DNA of 64,000 nt from Acinetobacter sp. ANC 7912 (GTDB lineage Bacteria; Pseudomonadota; Gammaproteobacteria; Pseudomonadales; Moraxellaceae): assembly GCF_039862785.1 (NCBI RefSeq), contig NZ_CP156795.1, forward strand, positions 3,038,001 to 3,102,000, in the 5' to 3' direction. Below the pieces are notes generated by a model, which saw only the letters and a program-made list of their open reading frames with translations, was not told the DNA's origin and searched no databases. The translations under genes and the position numbers were made by a program. Positions 27,177 through 36,600 of the stretch are shown piece after piece. The first letter of the stretch is position 1. Each line of letters opens with the position of its first letter.

Positions 27177-27629
27177 TTAACGTACCCAGCGCACGATATA
27201 TTCATCGATCTCGTCTTCATCAACATCGACTTCACTCAGGCAACGTCCTGCTGCCGACTTGCGTGCCTTGATTACACTTTCACGTGAACCTGTCAGCAAA
27301 TAATGCCAGGAAGGTAAGGCTTTGCCTTCTGCCACCCGACGGTAGGCACAGCTCGAAGGCAACCAGTGAATTTTCGCCAATTTTTCCGGCGTCAGCTGGA
27401 TACAATCCGGGACATATTGTAACCGGTTCGGATAATCCGAGCAGCGTGCGGTCTGGCAATCCAGCAGCTTACAAGCGACCTTAGTATAGGCCACCTCCCT
27501 TGTTTCTTCATCTTCCAGTTTGATCAGGCAACACAAACCACAGCCATCACACAAGGCTTCCCATTCCGCAGGATTCAGCTCGGTTAGGGCATGGTGTTTC
27601 CAGAATTCAGGGCGCAAGGTATCAGTCAT
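27177..27629 (-). CDS. YcgN family cysteine-cluster protein (UPF0260)
   Basis: A 150-residue cytoplasmic protein with the zinc or iron-binding-type Cys cluster of the YkgJ/YcgN family: CDGCGLCCLIKLEDEE near residues 28-44, then CKLLDCQTARCSDYPNR and PSSCAYRRVAEG. Molecular role not established. A short convergent gap (13 bp) separates it from the c-di-GMP enzyme. Confidence 0.88.
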   Translation of the reverse strand: MTDTLRPEFWKHHALTELNPAEWEALCDGCGLCCLIKLEDEETREVAYTKVACKLLDCQTARCSDYPNRLQYVPDCIQLTPEKLAKIHWLPSSCAYRRVAEGKALPSWHYLLTGSRESVIKARKSAAGRCLSEVDVDEDEIDEYIVRWVR

Positions 27630-27821
27630 GACAGCAGCAGGAGTGGTTCAGAAGATCACGATTATAACATCTCAGATTGCCGGCATCGGTGTGTAAATGC
27701 CTGATAACGATACTCACACGAATGCTAAGGAGCTGATACATCCTCAACAAAACACGAACAGTTTGAAGGATTTATTGTCCCTATACTGATTTTGAGAATA
27801 AAAACACATGGAGATTCAAAG

Positions 27822-27980
27822 ATGTTTCGTTGGGCTATTATATTCGCTGTTATTGCGCTAATTGCCAGTCTGCTCGGTTTTGGTGGTGTTGCCGGTTTGT
27901 CCAAAGACTTCGCCATTATTCTGCTTGTAATTGCCGTCATCCTGGCAATTGTCGGCTTCCTGTCCCGTGGTAAGGTTTAG
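27822..27980 (+). CDS. DUF1328 small membrane protein (YtjA-like)
   Basis: A 52-residue protein made of two hydrophobic helices with [24 protein letters not shown] and [22 protein letters not shown], the DUF1328/UPF0391 signature. The ATG at 27822 follows ggagattcaaag; upstream codons in the same frame are not needed. It ends in SRGKV. The second IS982-family element begins 7 bp after the stop codon, cutting it off from whatever lay downstream. Confidence 0.88.
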   Translation: MFRWAIIFAVIALIASLLGFGGVAGLSKDFAIILLVIAVILAIVGFLSRGKV

Positions 27981-28020
27981 TAATTAACCTGAGTTCGATA
28001 TAAAAAAAGAGTAGAAAAAA

Positions 28021-28075
28021 AGCCCTGTTTTTGTAACATATTGGTTCTCAAGACAAAATGTTATAAAACAAGGCT
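28021..28075 (+). promoter_or_regulatory. Long hairpin just before the IS982 copy B transposase
   Basis: agccctgtttttgtaacat (28021-28039) pairs with atgttataaaacaaggct (28058-28075) with one mismatch and one bulge. The stem ends 5 bases before the ATG at 28081, so in a read-through transcript it could hide the ribosome site. Confidence 0.55.
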
Positions 28076-28080
28076 TCTCA

Positions 28081-28944
28081 ATGGATCATATTACCGAATT
28101 ATTTTGTATTTTGGATGATTTCTGCAAAAAATTTAATGAATCTTTAGAGAAAGCTTTAATTTCTAATCAAAAAACCAGGTTGAAAAAGTCAGCTTTAAGC
28201 TTGTCTGAAGCAATGACCATTGTCATTTTATTTCATCAATCCGGTTTTAGATTCTTCAAATATTTTTATTGCCAAATGATCGTTCCATTCTGGAAATCTG
28301 CTTTTCCTAAACTGCTTAGCTACAACCGATTTATTGAAATCATGCCCCGTTGTTTGCAAGCTCTGAGTAGCTTCTTCCATCAGGTGAAAGGAAAAGATAC
28401 GGGAATCAGTATCATTGACTCCACTAAATTGGTAGTTTGCCATAATCTTCGGATTAAAAGGCATCGTGTATTTAAAGGCTTGGCCGGTCGTGGAAAAAGT
28501 AGTACGGGTTGGTTTTATGGTTTTAAATTACATCTCGTTATCAATAATTTAGGTGAAATTATTAATCTCAAGCTGACATCGGGAAATGTTCATGATGTTG
28601 CTATATTAGAATCTTTAACTCAAGAATTAAAAGGGATCCTACTCGGAGACAAAGGCTATTTGAGCAAAGCAAAAGCCGAAGCTTTAGCAGCAAGAGGACT
28701 GAAAATATTGACCCCATCACGTCGGAATATGAAAAATAAACCCATCCAAACTGAAGAAGAAAAACAATTACTTTGCAGAAGAGGATTGATCGAAACAGTG
28801 AATGATCAATTAAAAAATTTACATCAACTTGAACATTCACGTCATCGTTCGGTAAATAACTTCATGGTGAATATCATGGCTGCTGTAGTGGCTTATTGTT
28901 TGAACCCCAATAAGCCAACTTTCCAAAATATGCTAAAAGGTTAA
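28081..28944 (+). CDS. IS982-family transposase (copy B)
   Basis: 287 residues. DDE residues are Asp in SIIDSTKLVVC, Asp in LLGDKGYL and Glu in GLIETVNDQL, with the family core GWFYGFKLHLVIN between. Complete frame. Resembles the better-known IS982 type more than copy A does. Confidence 0.93.
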   Translation: MDHITELFCILDDFCKKFNESLEKALISNQKTRLKKSALSLSEAMTIVILFHQSGFRFFKYFYCQMIVPFWKSAFPKLLSYNRFIEIMPRCLQALSSFFHQVKGKDTGISIIDSTKLVVCHNLRIKRHRVFKGLAGRGKSSTGWFYGFKLHLVINNLGEIINLKLTSGNVHDVAILESLTQELKGILLGDKGYLSKAKAEALAARGLKILTPSRRNMKNKPIQTEEEKQLLCRRGLIETVNDQLKNLHQLEHSRHRSVNNFMVNIMAAVVAYCLNPNKPTFQNMLKG

Positions 28945-28997
28945 GTGGATTTCATCGAACTCAGGTTAATTAAGCAATACTACTAAAAAAAGATGTA

Positions 28998-29030
28998 AAA
29001 AAATAAGAGCCCAACGGCTCTTATTTTTTG
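28998..29030 (-). terminator. Terminator of murJ
   Basis: aaaataagagcc / ggctcttatttt stem with a 4-base loop (caac), 28 bp after the murJ stop. Confidence 0.8.
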
Positions 29031-29057
29031 TGCTTTATTTTTATCAATTATCAATAC

Positions 29058-30608
29058 TTATGGCTTAAGATGACGAGGTCGGAAACCAACGAATAACAAA
29101 GCCACCAGATAGGCCAAAATACCGACGATACACAGACCTAGAACTTCAGCGACACGTAGCCACTGTGAGACATTCCCGTTATACCAGTTCAAAGCATAAG
29201 CCAAAGCCGCAATCATGGCCAGGTTGGCAAAACCGAATTGCAGCACGATCTTTTTCCAGTGTGCACCGAAACGGAAAATATTGCGTTTGTGCAGATAGAA
29301 ATACAGCATTCCAGCATTGACCAAAGCTGAACCTGAAGAGGCTAAAGCCAGCGCCATATGTTCTGCATGCCAGTCGATCAGCTTGAAGAAACCAATAAAC
29401 ACCACGTTCAAAATCGCATTGGCAGCGACTGCCATCAGACCAACACGGACCGGGGTCTTGGTATCCTGCTGCGCATAGAAACCCGGCGCAAATACCTTGA
29501 TCAACATAAAGGAAATCACGCCAGCACTCATACATTGCAGTGCCAGTGCCGTCATATGGGTATCTTCCAGGTCAAACTGACCACGCTGGAACAGCGCCTG
29601 AATGATCGGGGTGGAGAGCATAAATAGCGCGATACTAGCCGGCACACCCACCAGTACAATCACTTTGGCTGCCCAGTCAATCATACTGCGGAACTTGGCC
29701 TGGTCCTGTTCAGCATGACGTGCAGACAGCGATGGCAGGATCACGGTACCAATTGCTACCCCAATCAGACCCAATGGCAACTCAGTCATACGTTCGGCAC
29801 TGTATAACCAGGACACTGAACCATCCTGCATAAAGGAAGCCCAGATGGTATTCAGCAACAGGTTAATCTGGGTCACTGAGACCCCAAATAGCGCAGGCAG
29901 CATCAGTTTCATGATGCGTTCTACCCCTTCATGCTTGAAGTCCACTTTAGGGGGAATCAGCAGTTTTCTGCGCCACAGTTCAGGAATCTGGATCGCTAGT
30001 TGTAGGGCACCAGCAATCAGCACCGCCCAGCCCAGCGCCATGATCGGTTCCGCCATATAGGGGGTCAGCCACAGCGCCCCCGCAATCATTGCTACATTCA
30101 GCAACACCGGTGCAAAGGCCGGTGTGGTAAAAGAGCCATAGCTATTCAGGATACTACTGGCGAAGGCCGTCAGCGACATAAACAGCAGATATGGAATAGT
30201 CAGACGGAACATGTCTGAAGCCAGCGCAAACTTCTCTGGATCGGCATGGAAGCCCGGTGCGTAGATATAGATAATCGCCGGCGCCGCCACCATCGCCACA
30301 AAAGTCAGCAGGCTCATAAAGGTCGACAGGCAGCCAAAGACCCGACTGATCAGGATCTGCACTTCAGCATGAGTCTTCGTTGTTTTGTATTCCGTGAGTA
30401 CCGGAATAAAGGCCTGAGAAAAGGCTCCTTCCGCAAACAAGCGCCTGAAAAAGTTGGGAATACGGAATGCGACCACGAAGGTATCAAAGTCCTTACCGGC
30501 ACCAAAGACGTTTAACAGCACCACATCCCGGACCAGACCCAATACCCGTGACAACATGGTCATCGCACTGACAATGACGGTCGAACGCCACAGCGCCATA
30601 TTGTTCAC
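29058..30608 (-). CDS. murJ: Lipid II flippase MurJ
   Basis: Moves lipid II across the inner membrane for peptidoglycan assembly. 516 residues and about fourteen hydrophobic helices (MOP superfamily, MviN). The N-terminus has STVIVSAMTMLSRVLGLVRDVVLLNVFGAG, followed by FVVAFRIPNFFRRLFAEGAFSQAF, both classic MurJ blocks with the Arg residues of the central cavity. The central TELPLGLIGVAIGTVILPSLS is also typical. ampD lies 66 bp upstream in the minus-strand order (31258-30674), so the gene order by transcription is ampD then murJ. Confidence 0.95.
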   Translation of the reverse strand: MNNMALWRSTVIVSAMTMLSRVLGLVRDVVLLNVFGAGKDFDTFVVAFRIPNFFRRLFAEGAFSQAFIPVLTEYKTTKTHAEVQILISRVFGCLSTFMSLLTFVAMVAAPAIIYIYAPGFHADPEKFALASDMFRLTIPYLLFMSLTAFASSILNSYGSFTTPAFAPVLLNVAMIAGALWLTPYMAEPIMALGWAVLIAGALQLAIQIPELWRRKLLIPPKVDFKHEGVERIMKLMLPALFGVSVTQINLLLNTIWASFMQDGSVSWLYSAERMTELPLGLIGVAIGTVILPSLSARHAEQDQAKFRSMIDWAAKVIVLVGVPASIALFMLSTPIIQALFQRGQFDLEDTHMTALALQCMSAGVISFMLIKVFAPGFYAQQDTKTPVRVGLMAVAANAILNVVFIGFFKLIDWHAEHMALALASSGSALVNAGMLYFYLHKRNIFRFGAHWKKIVLQFGFANLAMIAALAYALNWYNGNVSQWLRVAEVLGLCIVGILAYLVALLFVGFRPRHLKP

Positions 30609-30673
30609 CTAATGTTTAAATTTTGCCTATTGTAATGAAACTTACCAAAGAAGTTCATTGCTTTATCACATAC

Positions 30674-31258
30674 CTATTCAGGTATTGATGCCTTTTTATA
30701 ATGATGTAATTGTTCACGGAATGCTGCCCAGTTGAAATACGGGCCTGGGTCGGTTTTACGCCCCGGGGCAATATCGGAATGCCCAGCCAGATGGTACTGC
30801 GTTTTTGGATAATGTGCCTGCAGACAGGCTACTACCTGTACGAGCGCATCATATTGGACCTGCTCAAACGGCTGGTCATCACTGCCTTCCAGTTCGATGC
30901 CAATGGAATAGTCATTGCATTCCTTTTTGCCCAGATAGCTCGAGCGGCCGGCATGCCAGGCCCGGTCATTAAAATTGACAAACTGGATTACTTCCCCAGT
31001 GCGCAGAATCAACAGATGCGCTGAAACTTCCATGCCCTGAATGGTCTGAAAATAGGGATGCACTGACCAGTCCAGCTTGTTCTGGAAAAACTGCTCGATA
31101 TAGCCACCACCAAACTGCGACGGCGGCAGGCTGATGTTGTGAATCACAATCAGCTGGATCTCGGTATTGTCCGGACGCTGATTGAAGTTTGGAGAGGGAA
31201 CCTGGCGTGCACCGATGAGTTGTCCATCCTTAACATGAAACGCAGGTGCCTGTTGCAT
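30674..31258 (-). CDS. ampD: 1,6-anhydro-N-acetylmuramyl-L-alanine amidase
   Basis: Cytoplasmic peptidoglycan-recycling amidase. 194 residues, Amidase_2 fold. The zinc His is in IVIHNISLPP; a second zinc site lies in the AGHSDIAPGRKTDPGPYF region with the conserved Lys and Asp; RAWHAG and the GIELEG block are also present. Loss of AmpD is known to raise AmpC expression in many bacteria. No signal peptide, so it is the cytoplasmic form. Upstream of murJ on the same strand; nadC is divergent. Confidence 0.94.
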   Translation of the reverse strand: MQQAPAFHVKDGQLIGARQVPSPNFNQRPDNTEIQLIVIHNISLPPSQFGGGYIEQFFQNKLDWSVHPYFQTIQGMEVSAHLLILRTGEVIQFVNFNDRAWHAGRSSYLGKKECNDYSIGIELEGSDDQPFEQVQYDALVQVVACLQAHYPKTQYHLAGHSDIAPGRKTDPGPYFNWAAFREQLHHYKKASIPE

Positions 31259-31438
31259 AAAAACTTTCCTATCCCAATCGAGTATTTGATGCTGTTTAAC
31301 ACAGCCAGTTCAATGCTAAAACTTTCCCATGCAAATCTCAATTCAGCCGAGATGACTGTATGAAAAATCGCTCATTTTTATGTAACAGTGCTAATATAAC
31401 GCGCAATTTTCACGGCTTCAGAACATACGGAAATTCTC

Positions 31439-32284
31439 ATGAGCATACCTCAAGCTTTGTTAGAACAGTCGATCCAGATCAATATCCAGCAGGCGCTGGC
31501 AGAAGATATTGGTGATGGCGACATCACTGCCCTGCTCACGCCTGAAGATGAACAGGCCACTGCAACGATCATCAGCCGTGAAGACATGGTGCTTGCAGGC
31601 CAGCCTTGGGTAAATACCCTGATTCAGGCCTATGATCCAAAGGTGGAGGTGATCTGGCTGAAAAATGATGGCGACCGTGTTCAGGCCAATGAGGCTTTCC
31701 TAAAACTGGCTGGCTCAGCACGTAGTCTGCTCACTGTTGAACGTCCGGCACTGAACTTTGTTCAGACCCTATCAGCAGTCGCGACCAAGACTGCCAGCTA
31801 TGTGAAAGAACTGGAAGGCCTGAATACCAAGCTGTTAGATACCCGTAAAACCATTCCAGGCCTGCGTATTGCACAGAAATATGCAGTGACTGTGGGTGGC
31901 GGTCAAAACCACCGTCTTGGCCTATTCGATGCTTTCTTAATTAAAGAAAACCATATCATGGCTGCTGGCGGCATCCAGCAGGCGATTGAACGTGCACATA
32001 GCATTGCGCCAGGCAAACCGGTGGAAGTCGAAGTGGAAACCTGGGATGAGTTGAATCAGGCGCTGGAAGCCAAAGCCGACATCGTGATGCTGGACAACTT
32101 TAGCCAGCAGCAAATGATTGACGCAGTAAAACACGTGGCGGGTCGTTGCAAGCTGGAAGCATCCGGCAACATCACCATTGCCAACCTGCGTGAAGTGGCG
32201 AGTACGGGTGTCGACTATATTTCCATGGGGGTGCTGACCAAAGACGTGAAAGCAGTCGATCTTTCTATGCGCTTTAATGCCTAA
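31439..32284 (+). CDS. nadC: Nicotinate-nucleotide pyrophosphorylase (carboxylating)
   Basis: Quinolinate phosphoribosyltransferase, the last specific step of de novo NAD synthesis. 281 residues. Blocks seen are EDIGDGDITALL near the start, SLLTVERPALNFVQTLSAVAT, LDTRKTIPGLRIAQKYAVTVGGGQNHR and the KENHI site, then EVEVETWDEL and SGNITIANLREVASTGVDYISMG. Together with pncA and pncB this gives the window both de novo and salvage NAD steps. It is followed by a terminator. Confidence 0.96.
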   Translation: MSIPQALLEQSIQINIQQALAEDIGDGDITALLTPEDEQATATIISREDMVLAGQPWVNTLIQAYDPKVEVIWLKNDGDRVQANEAFLKLAGSARSLLTVERPALNFVQTLSAVATKTASYVKELEGLNTKLLDTRKTIPGLRIAQKYAVTVGGGQNHRLGLFDAFLIKENHIMAAGGIQQAIERAHSIAPGKPVEVEVETWDELNQALEAKADIVMLDNFSQQQMIDAVKHVAGRCKLEASGNITIANLREVASTGVDYISMGVLTKDVKAVDLSMRFNA

Positions 32285-32307
32285 GCTACGATAGAGTGAA
32301 TATAGAG

Positions 32308-32335
32308 AAAGGGTGCATATTGCACCCTTTTTATT
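32308..32335 (+). terminator. Terminator of nadC
   Basis: aaagggtgca / tgcaccctttttatttt stem with a 3-base loop, 24 bp after the nadC stop. Confidence 0.85.
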
Positions 32336-32398
32336 TTAAAAATTTTGCACGACACGGTACAAAATTTTGGGAGATTTAAATAAACCGCTTAAGCAGGC

Positions 32399-32524
32399 TT
32401 ACTGATTGGTATTTTGTCCTGCTGGTGCAGAAGCACCGTCACGGTCAGCATCACGGGCATTATTATCACAGGCGCTCAGGCCTAGTACAGTACAGACTGA
32501 AAGTGCCATCAACCAGATTTTCAT
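32399..32524 (-). CDS. 41-aa lipoprotein
   Basis: Small gene on the strand opposite nadC. It encodes a signal peptide (MKIWLMALSVCTVLG), a lipobox LSAC with the lipid-bearing Cys at residue 19, and only about 22 further residues rich in Asp, Asn, Ala and Gln. The start codon has gaggg about 9 bases upstream. The mature peptide is very short, in the manner of entericidin-like lipoproteins, but I cannot name a family. Present in the gap between nadC and rph. Confidence 0.7.
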   Translation of the reverse strand: MKIWLMALSVCTVLGLSACDNNARDADRDGASAPAGQNTNQ

Positions 32525-32641
32525 AGATGAACCCTCTATATTTTTGTAGATTGAAAATCATCTCCTGAAACACAGCGATACAGTAGTCAGGTCCTGTTCA
32601 ATTTTTGTGAGACAATGTTGAAGCTTAAAAAAACAACATAA

Positions 32642-32669
32642 AAAAAACGCATCCGGAGATGCGTTTTTT
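32642..32669 (-). terminator. Terminator of rph
   Basis: aaaaaacgcat / atgcgtttttt hairpin 15 bp after the rph stop codon. Confidence 0.85.
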
Positions 32670-32683
32670 CTTTATAACAGCAA

Positions 32684-33400
32684 TTACCAGCCCAGCGCTT
32701 CCTGCTGTTTCTTAATCAGTTCTTGGATGCCCTTTTCTGCCATTTCCAGCATCGCGTTGCACTGCATACGGGTAAATGGTTTGTCTTCTGCAGTACCCTG
32801 AATTTCAATAAATTCACCGGCCTGGGTCATCACCACGTTCAGGTCAGTCTGGCAGTTTGAATCTTCTTCATAGCAAAGATCCAGCAACACTTCATCTTTA
32901 AAGATACCCACAGAGATCGCCGCAACCAGACCTTTCAATGGATCTTGCTTGATTTTTTTCTTTTCCAGTAACACGTTCATCGCATCAACCAATGCTACTG
33001 CCGCACCGGTAATAGAAGCAGTACGTGTACCACCATCCGCCTGAATCACATCACAGTCAATGGTAATGGTATTTTCACCCAGTTTTTTCAGGTCTACCAT
33101 GGCACGCAGGCTACGGCCAATCAGACGCTGGATCTCCTGGGTACGGCCGCTCTGTTTGCCACGTGCTGCTTCACGGTCGCTACGGGTATGGGTTGAACGT
33201 GGCAGCATGCCGTATTCTGCGGTTACCCAACCTTGGCCCTGACCTTTCAGAAAGCGTGGTACTGAGTTATCAATGCTGGCAGTACAAAGCACTTTAGTAT
33301 GACCAAATTCAACCAATACTGAACCTTCCGCATAACGTGTGTAGTTACGGGTAATTTTTACTTCACGTAATTGATCTAATGCTCGCTGGTCGATACGCAT
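32684..33400 (-). CDS. rph: Ribonuclease PH
   Basis: A phosphorolytic 3'-5' exoribonuclease that trims tRNA 3' ends. 238 residues, complete. Motifs: [53 protein letters not shown] (phosphate and RNA-binding Arg residues), [15 protein letters not shown] and [21 protein letters not shown]. Single gene with its own terminator, divergent from the TetR-type gene that follows on the plus strand. Confidence 0.96.
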   Translation of the reverse strand: MRIDQRALDQLREVKITRNYTRYAEGSVLVEFGHTKVLCTASIDNSVPRFLKGQGQGWVTAEYGMLPRSTHTRSDREAARGKQSGRTQEIQRLIGRSLRAMVDLKKLGENTITIDCDVIQADGGTRTASITGAAVALVDAMNVLLEKKKIKQDPLKGLVAAISVGIFKDEVLLDLCYEEDSNCQTDLNVVMTQAGEFIEIQGTAEDKPFTRMQCNAMLEMAEKGIQELIKKQQEALGW

Positions 33401-33589
33401 AACAAATCCTGCTTTGACTGAAAAATAATTGCCGCACAGTATAACAGAAGCCTATGCCCTGTTGCCCGGCATGGCAGATGTTTTACAAATTCAATCATTG
33501 CCCCTGACTTTTCCAACTTTCGGAAACTGCTGAACGGCTCTGCTCGACCCTGTATTATTTTGCTAAACTCGTAGAAATATTGAGGGAAT

Positions 33590-34225
33590 ATGGCTATGTC
33601 TTTACGGGAAGAACGCAAGCAGCAAAGTCATCAGGCGATTATTGATGCCGCACTGGTGTTAAGCAGCCGTGGCCGGGCATTTAGCAATATCAGCCTGCGT
33701 GAGCTTTCCCGTGAAGTTGGGCTGGTTCCGACGGCATTCTATCGACATTTTAAGGACATGCAGCAGCTGGGGACAGAACTGCTCGACCAGGTCGCGCTTA
33801 AGTTGAAAAGTGTCCTGAATCAGCTGGTTGACGCTTATCTGCATCAGGTACATTCCGATAGTGAAGCCTCCATTACTCTGTTCTTTCAGGCGGTTGAAGA
33901 GCATCCTGAACCCTGGCTCTTTTTTGCGACCGAACGTTGGGGTGGATCTGACTTTCTGCGCAGCAGTATTGAGCGGGAACTACAATATTGGATGTCTGAT
34001 CTGGTCGATGAACTGGAAAATCTTTATGCGGCTCAGGGCATCGAGCAGCCTCAACACTTAAAGCTACTGATCCAGATGCTGGTGGATTTATCCCTGAACT
34101 GGGCCATGGGCTGGATGAATATTCAGGGTCTGGCCGATGCGAATCTTAGACAAATTCGCGCAGCAGAATTTAAAACCCAAACGGTGATTCAAATGCAGCT
34201 GCTGTTTCAGGGCATCCACGCATAA
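33590..34225 (+). CDS. TetR-type regulator, FabR/DesT-like
   Basis: About 211 residues. The N-terminal helix-turn-helix reads ISLRELSREVGLVPTAFYRHFKDMQQLG, strikingly close in pattern to FabR, the repressor of unsaturated fatty acid genes. A ligand domain with many aromatics and Leu follows. ATG 33590 follows gaggg by 4 bases; ATG 33596 is also possible. No fatty acid gene lies beside it in this window, so the target is not known. It is divergent from rph. Confidence 0.75.
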   Translation: MAMSLREERKQQSHQAIIDAALVLSSRGRAFSNISLRELSREVGLVPTAFYRHFKDMQQLGTELLDQVALKLKSVLNQLVDAYLHQVHSDSEASITLFFQAVEEHPEPWLFFATERWGGSDFLRSSIERELQYWMSDLVDELENLYAAQGIEQPQHLKLLIQMLVDLSLNWAMGWMNIQGLADANLRQIRAAEFKTQTVIQMQLLFQGIHA

Positions 34226-34263
34226 ACCAGCTTTAAACTACGAGCATCAATATTTTCTACAAT

Positions 34264-34293
34264 AAAAAAACCTGCAGCAATGTACAGGTTTTT
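34264..34293 (-). terminator. Terminator of dsbA
   Basis: aaaaacctg / caggttttt arms around an inner 12-base loop, 18 bp after the dsbA stop codon. Confidence 0.65.
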
Positions 34294-34310
34294 GTGGCTA
34301 AAGTGCAGGC

Positions 34311-34931
34311 TTATTTTGCCTTACGTTCTTTTTCTACCAGATAAGAAATCACCTGGGTGACTTTGGCATCTTCACCCTGAACGATGTATTTCCCATTTAC
34401 CACCACGGCTGGAACACCGGTCAGCTGATAAGTCTGAGCCAGACGTTTAGCTTGAGCAATCTTCGAGCTCACTGCAAATGATTTATAAGTGCTGTTAAAT
34501 TTCGCTTCTGGCACGCCATAACGGGTATAGAACTTGGCAAAGCCCGGTTGTTCTAACAGCTTCTGCTGACCACGCACATGGATGTCATGGAATAACTGCA
34601 AGTGGGCTTTTTGGCGTACGCCTAACAGTTCAGACGCATAGTAAGCACGGGCACCCTGCTCCCAAAGCGGATTCATCGCAGCAGGGGTACGGACAAAGCG
34701 CACATCTTTCGGAATCTGTTTTAGCCAGGTCTGCATGTGTGGCTCTAGACGGAAGCAGTGCGGGCAACCATACCAAAAGAATTCACGTACTTCGATTTTC
34801 CCCGGAACTTCAACTTTCACTGGATTTGGAACAACCGTGTAATCCTTACCAGCAGTGAATTGGGCAGCCATGCTGCTGCCAGAAATTGCAAAAAGAGCAG
34901 CAGCAACGCCGCTAAAAAGGAATTTTTTCAT
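34311..34931 (-). CDS. dsbA: Thiol:disulfide interchange protein DsbA
   Basis: Periplasmic oxidase that introduces disulfide bonds. About 206 residues. Signal peptide ends near SSMA-AQF. The active site is CPHC (in FWYGCPHCFRLEP) and the cis-Pro loop is TGVPAVVVNGKY. The start is ATG 34931 (MKKFLFSG); upstream in-frame codons begin with TTG and add an unnatural lead. Single gene with its own terminator. Confidence 0.95.
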   Translation of the reverse strand: MKKFLFSGVAAALFAISGSSMAAQFTAGKDYTVVPNPVKVEVPGKIEVREFFWYGCPHCFRLEPHMQTWLKQIPKDVRFVRTPAAMNPLWEQGARAYYASELLGVRQKAHLQLFHDIHVRGQQKLLEQPGFAKFYTRYGVPEAKFNSTYKSFAVSSKIAQAKRLAQTYQLTGVPAVVVNGKYIVQGEDAKVTQVISYLVEKERKAK

Positions 34932-35112
34932 TGAACTTATAGTCCTCAAAATCTTTATGATTAGCTTATGCAGATACTATAAAGCAAATACGCAGCTTTC
35001 GTTTTTATTCTGTGAACTTTTTTAAGGCTTTTATCGCTTTTTTCACAGGAAGCGCTACACTAATCTATATTGAACTTTTTTAAAATATAATGACTTGATT
35101 GAGGTGACACCC

Positions 35113-35856
35113 ATGTCGCAATTGAATGTTGATCCACAGGAAATTGCCAAATTTGAAGCTTTCGCAGCCATCTGGTGGGATCAGCATTCTGAGTTCCGTC
35201 CGCTGCATATGATCAATCCGCTACGTCTGAACTGGATTGATGAGCATGTGGGTGGCCTCAGTGGCAAGAAAGTCCTGGATGTCGGCTGTGGTGGCGGCAT
35301 TCTGGCAGAAAGCATGGCGCGCCGTGGCGCCGATGTACTCGGCATTGATATGGGTGAAGCTCCACTGAATGTAGCGCGTCTACATGCTGAACAGGAAGGT
35401 GTTAACAACATTCAATACCGTCAGATTCCAGTAGAACAACTGGCAGAAGAACAAGCCGGTCAATATGACGTGGTGACCTGTATGGAAATGCTAGAGCACG
35501 TCCCGGATCCAGCATCCATTATTCAAGCCTGTCATAAGCTGGTGAAACCAGGCGGCCATGTATTCTTCTCGACCATTAACCGTAATCCGAAGTCGTATCT
35601 ATTTGCCATTATTGGCGCAGAATATATCTTGCGTATGCTAGCCAAAGGTACGCATGACTACAGTAAATTCATTAAACCATCTGAACTGGCACATGACATT
35701 CGTAATGCCGGCCTGAAACTTAAAGACATGACTGGTCTGCACTATAATCCGCTGACCAAGCGCTACTGGCTGGCACCAAATGTCGACGTAAATTACATGG
35801 TCTACACTGTCAAAGAAGAGAACCTGAAAGAAAATGTGAATGGAGCTGCTGAATGA
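35113..35856 (+). CDS. ubiG: Ubiquinone biosynthesis O-methyltransferase
   Basis: Carries out both O-methylations of ubiquinone synthesis. About 247 residues. SAM motif I is [28 protein letters not shown]; motif II and III regions are [14 protein letters not shown] and [18 protein letters not shown] 35113 (MSQLNVD) follows gaggtg at 6 bases. The stop overlaps the start of mupP by 4 bases, so the two are coupled. Confidence 0.96.
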   Translation: MSQLNVDPQEIAKFEAFAAIWWDQHSEFRPLHMINPLRLNWIDEHVGGLSGKKVLDVGCGGGILAESMARRGADVLGIDMGEAPLNVARLHAEQEGVNNIQYRQIPVEQLAEEQAGQYDVVTCMEMLEHVPDPASIIQACHKLVKPGGHVFFSTINRNPKSYLFAIIGAEYILRMLAKGTHDYSKFIKPSELAHDIRNAGLKLKDMTGLHYNPLTKRYWLAPNVDVNYMVYTVKEENLKENVNGAAE

Positions 35857-36536
35857 AAGCAGTCCTGTTCGACCTCGATGGAACCCTGATTGATACTGCC
35901 GCGGACTTTGTCCGTATTATTCAGGACATGTGCCGTGAAGAAAGCCGTGAGATTGTCCCTGCCGAACTGATCCGTACCCAGGTGTCAGAAGGTGCACGTG
36001 CCATGGTCAAGCTGGTCTATCCTGAGCTGGAAGTGACCGATCCGATTCTGTTGGCGCATCGTCAGCGTTTTCTGGACCTATATGGTGCTGATATCGCTGT
36101 AGATACCGACCTGTTTGAAGGCATGTATCCGCTATTAGAAGCACTGGAAGCACGCAGCATTCCCTGGGGCATTGTCACCAACAAGCCACGCTGGCTGAGT
36201 GAATCACTCCTCGTGGCACTAAACCTGACCGAGCGCTGTTCGGTACTGGTTTGCCCGGAAGATGTGGGTCATACTAAGCCACATCCGGAGCCAATGTATC
36301 TGGCAGCCAAACAGATCGAGATTGCACCACAAGATTGTATCTATGTCGGGGATCATCCGCGTGATATTGAAGCCGGACGTGCAGCCGAGATGTACACTAT
36401 TCTGGCAGCCTATGGCTATCTGCCATTGGAATATCGTGATGATCTGGCAGCTTGGCGTGCAGATTGCATCGTGCATAGTGTAGAAGAATTACATCAATGT
36501 ATTCAGGCGCTGGTGCTGAAGCCGGTGCTCGGCTAA
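35853..36536 (+). CDS. mupP: HAD phosphatase, MupP-type (N-acetylmuramic acid 6-phosphate phosphatase)
   Basis: A 227-residue HAD-family phosphatase with the nucleophile motif [10 protein letters not shown], the motif II region VTNKPRW and the acidic motif [13 protein letters not shown]. The class resembles phosphoglycolate phosphatase (Gph). In Pseudomonas the gene between ubiG and yciK is mupP, which dephosphorylates MurNAc-6-P in a cell-wall recycling route; this window has exactly that order, so MupP is preferred. With ampD, two recycling enzymes lie in the window. Confidence 0.8.
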   Translation: MKAVLFDLDGTLIDTAADFVRIIQDMCREESREIVPAELIRTQVSEGARAMVKLVYPELEVTDPILLAHRQRFLDLYGADIAVDTDLFEGMYPLLEALEARSIPWGIVTNKPRWLSESLLVALNLTERCSVLVCPEDVGHTKPHPEPMYLAAKQIEIAPQDCIYVGDHPRDIEAGRAAEMYTILAAYGYLPLEYRDDLAAWRADCIVHSVEELHQCIQALVLKPVLG

Positions 36537-36600
36537 GGCAACACTGCCGAATTAAAATTTATAGACTTTATAACAATAAGCAAGATGAAGGAGGTCGTTC

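Larger units (their letters stand above)
27987..28966 (+). mobile_element. IS982-family insertion sequence (copy B), 980 bp
   Basis: The ends match as a perfect 13-bp inverted repeat acctgagttcgat at 27987-27999 and its complement at 28954-28966, starting with AC as in copy A. A 6-bp direct repeat taatta flanks it at 27981-27986 and 28967-28972. Transposase intact. Its sequence is clearly different from copy A. Confidence 0.9.
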
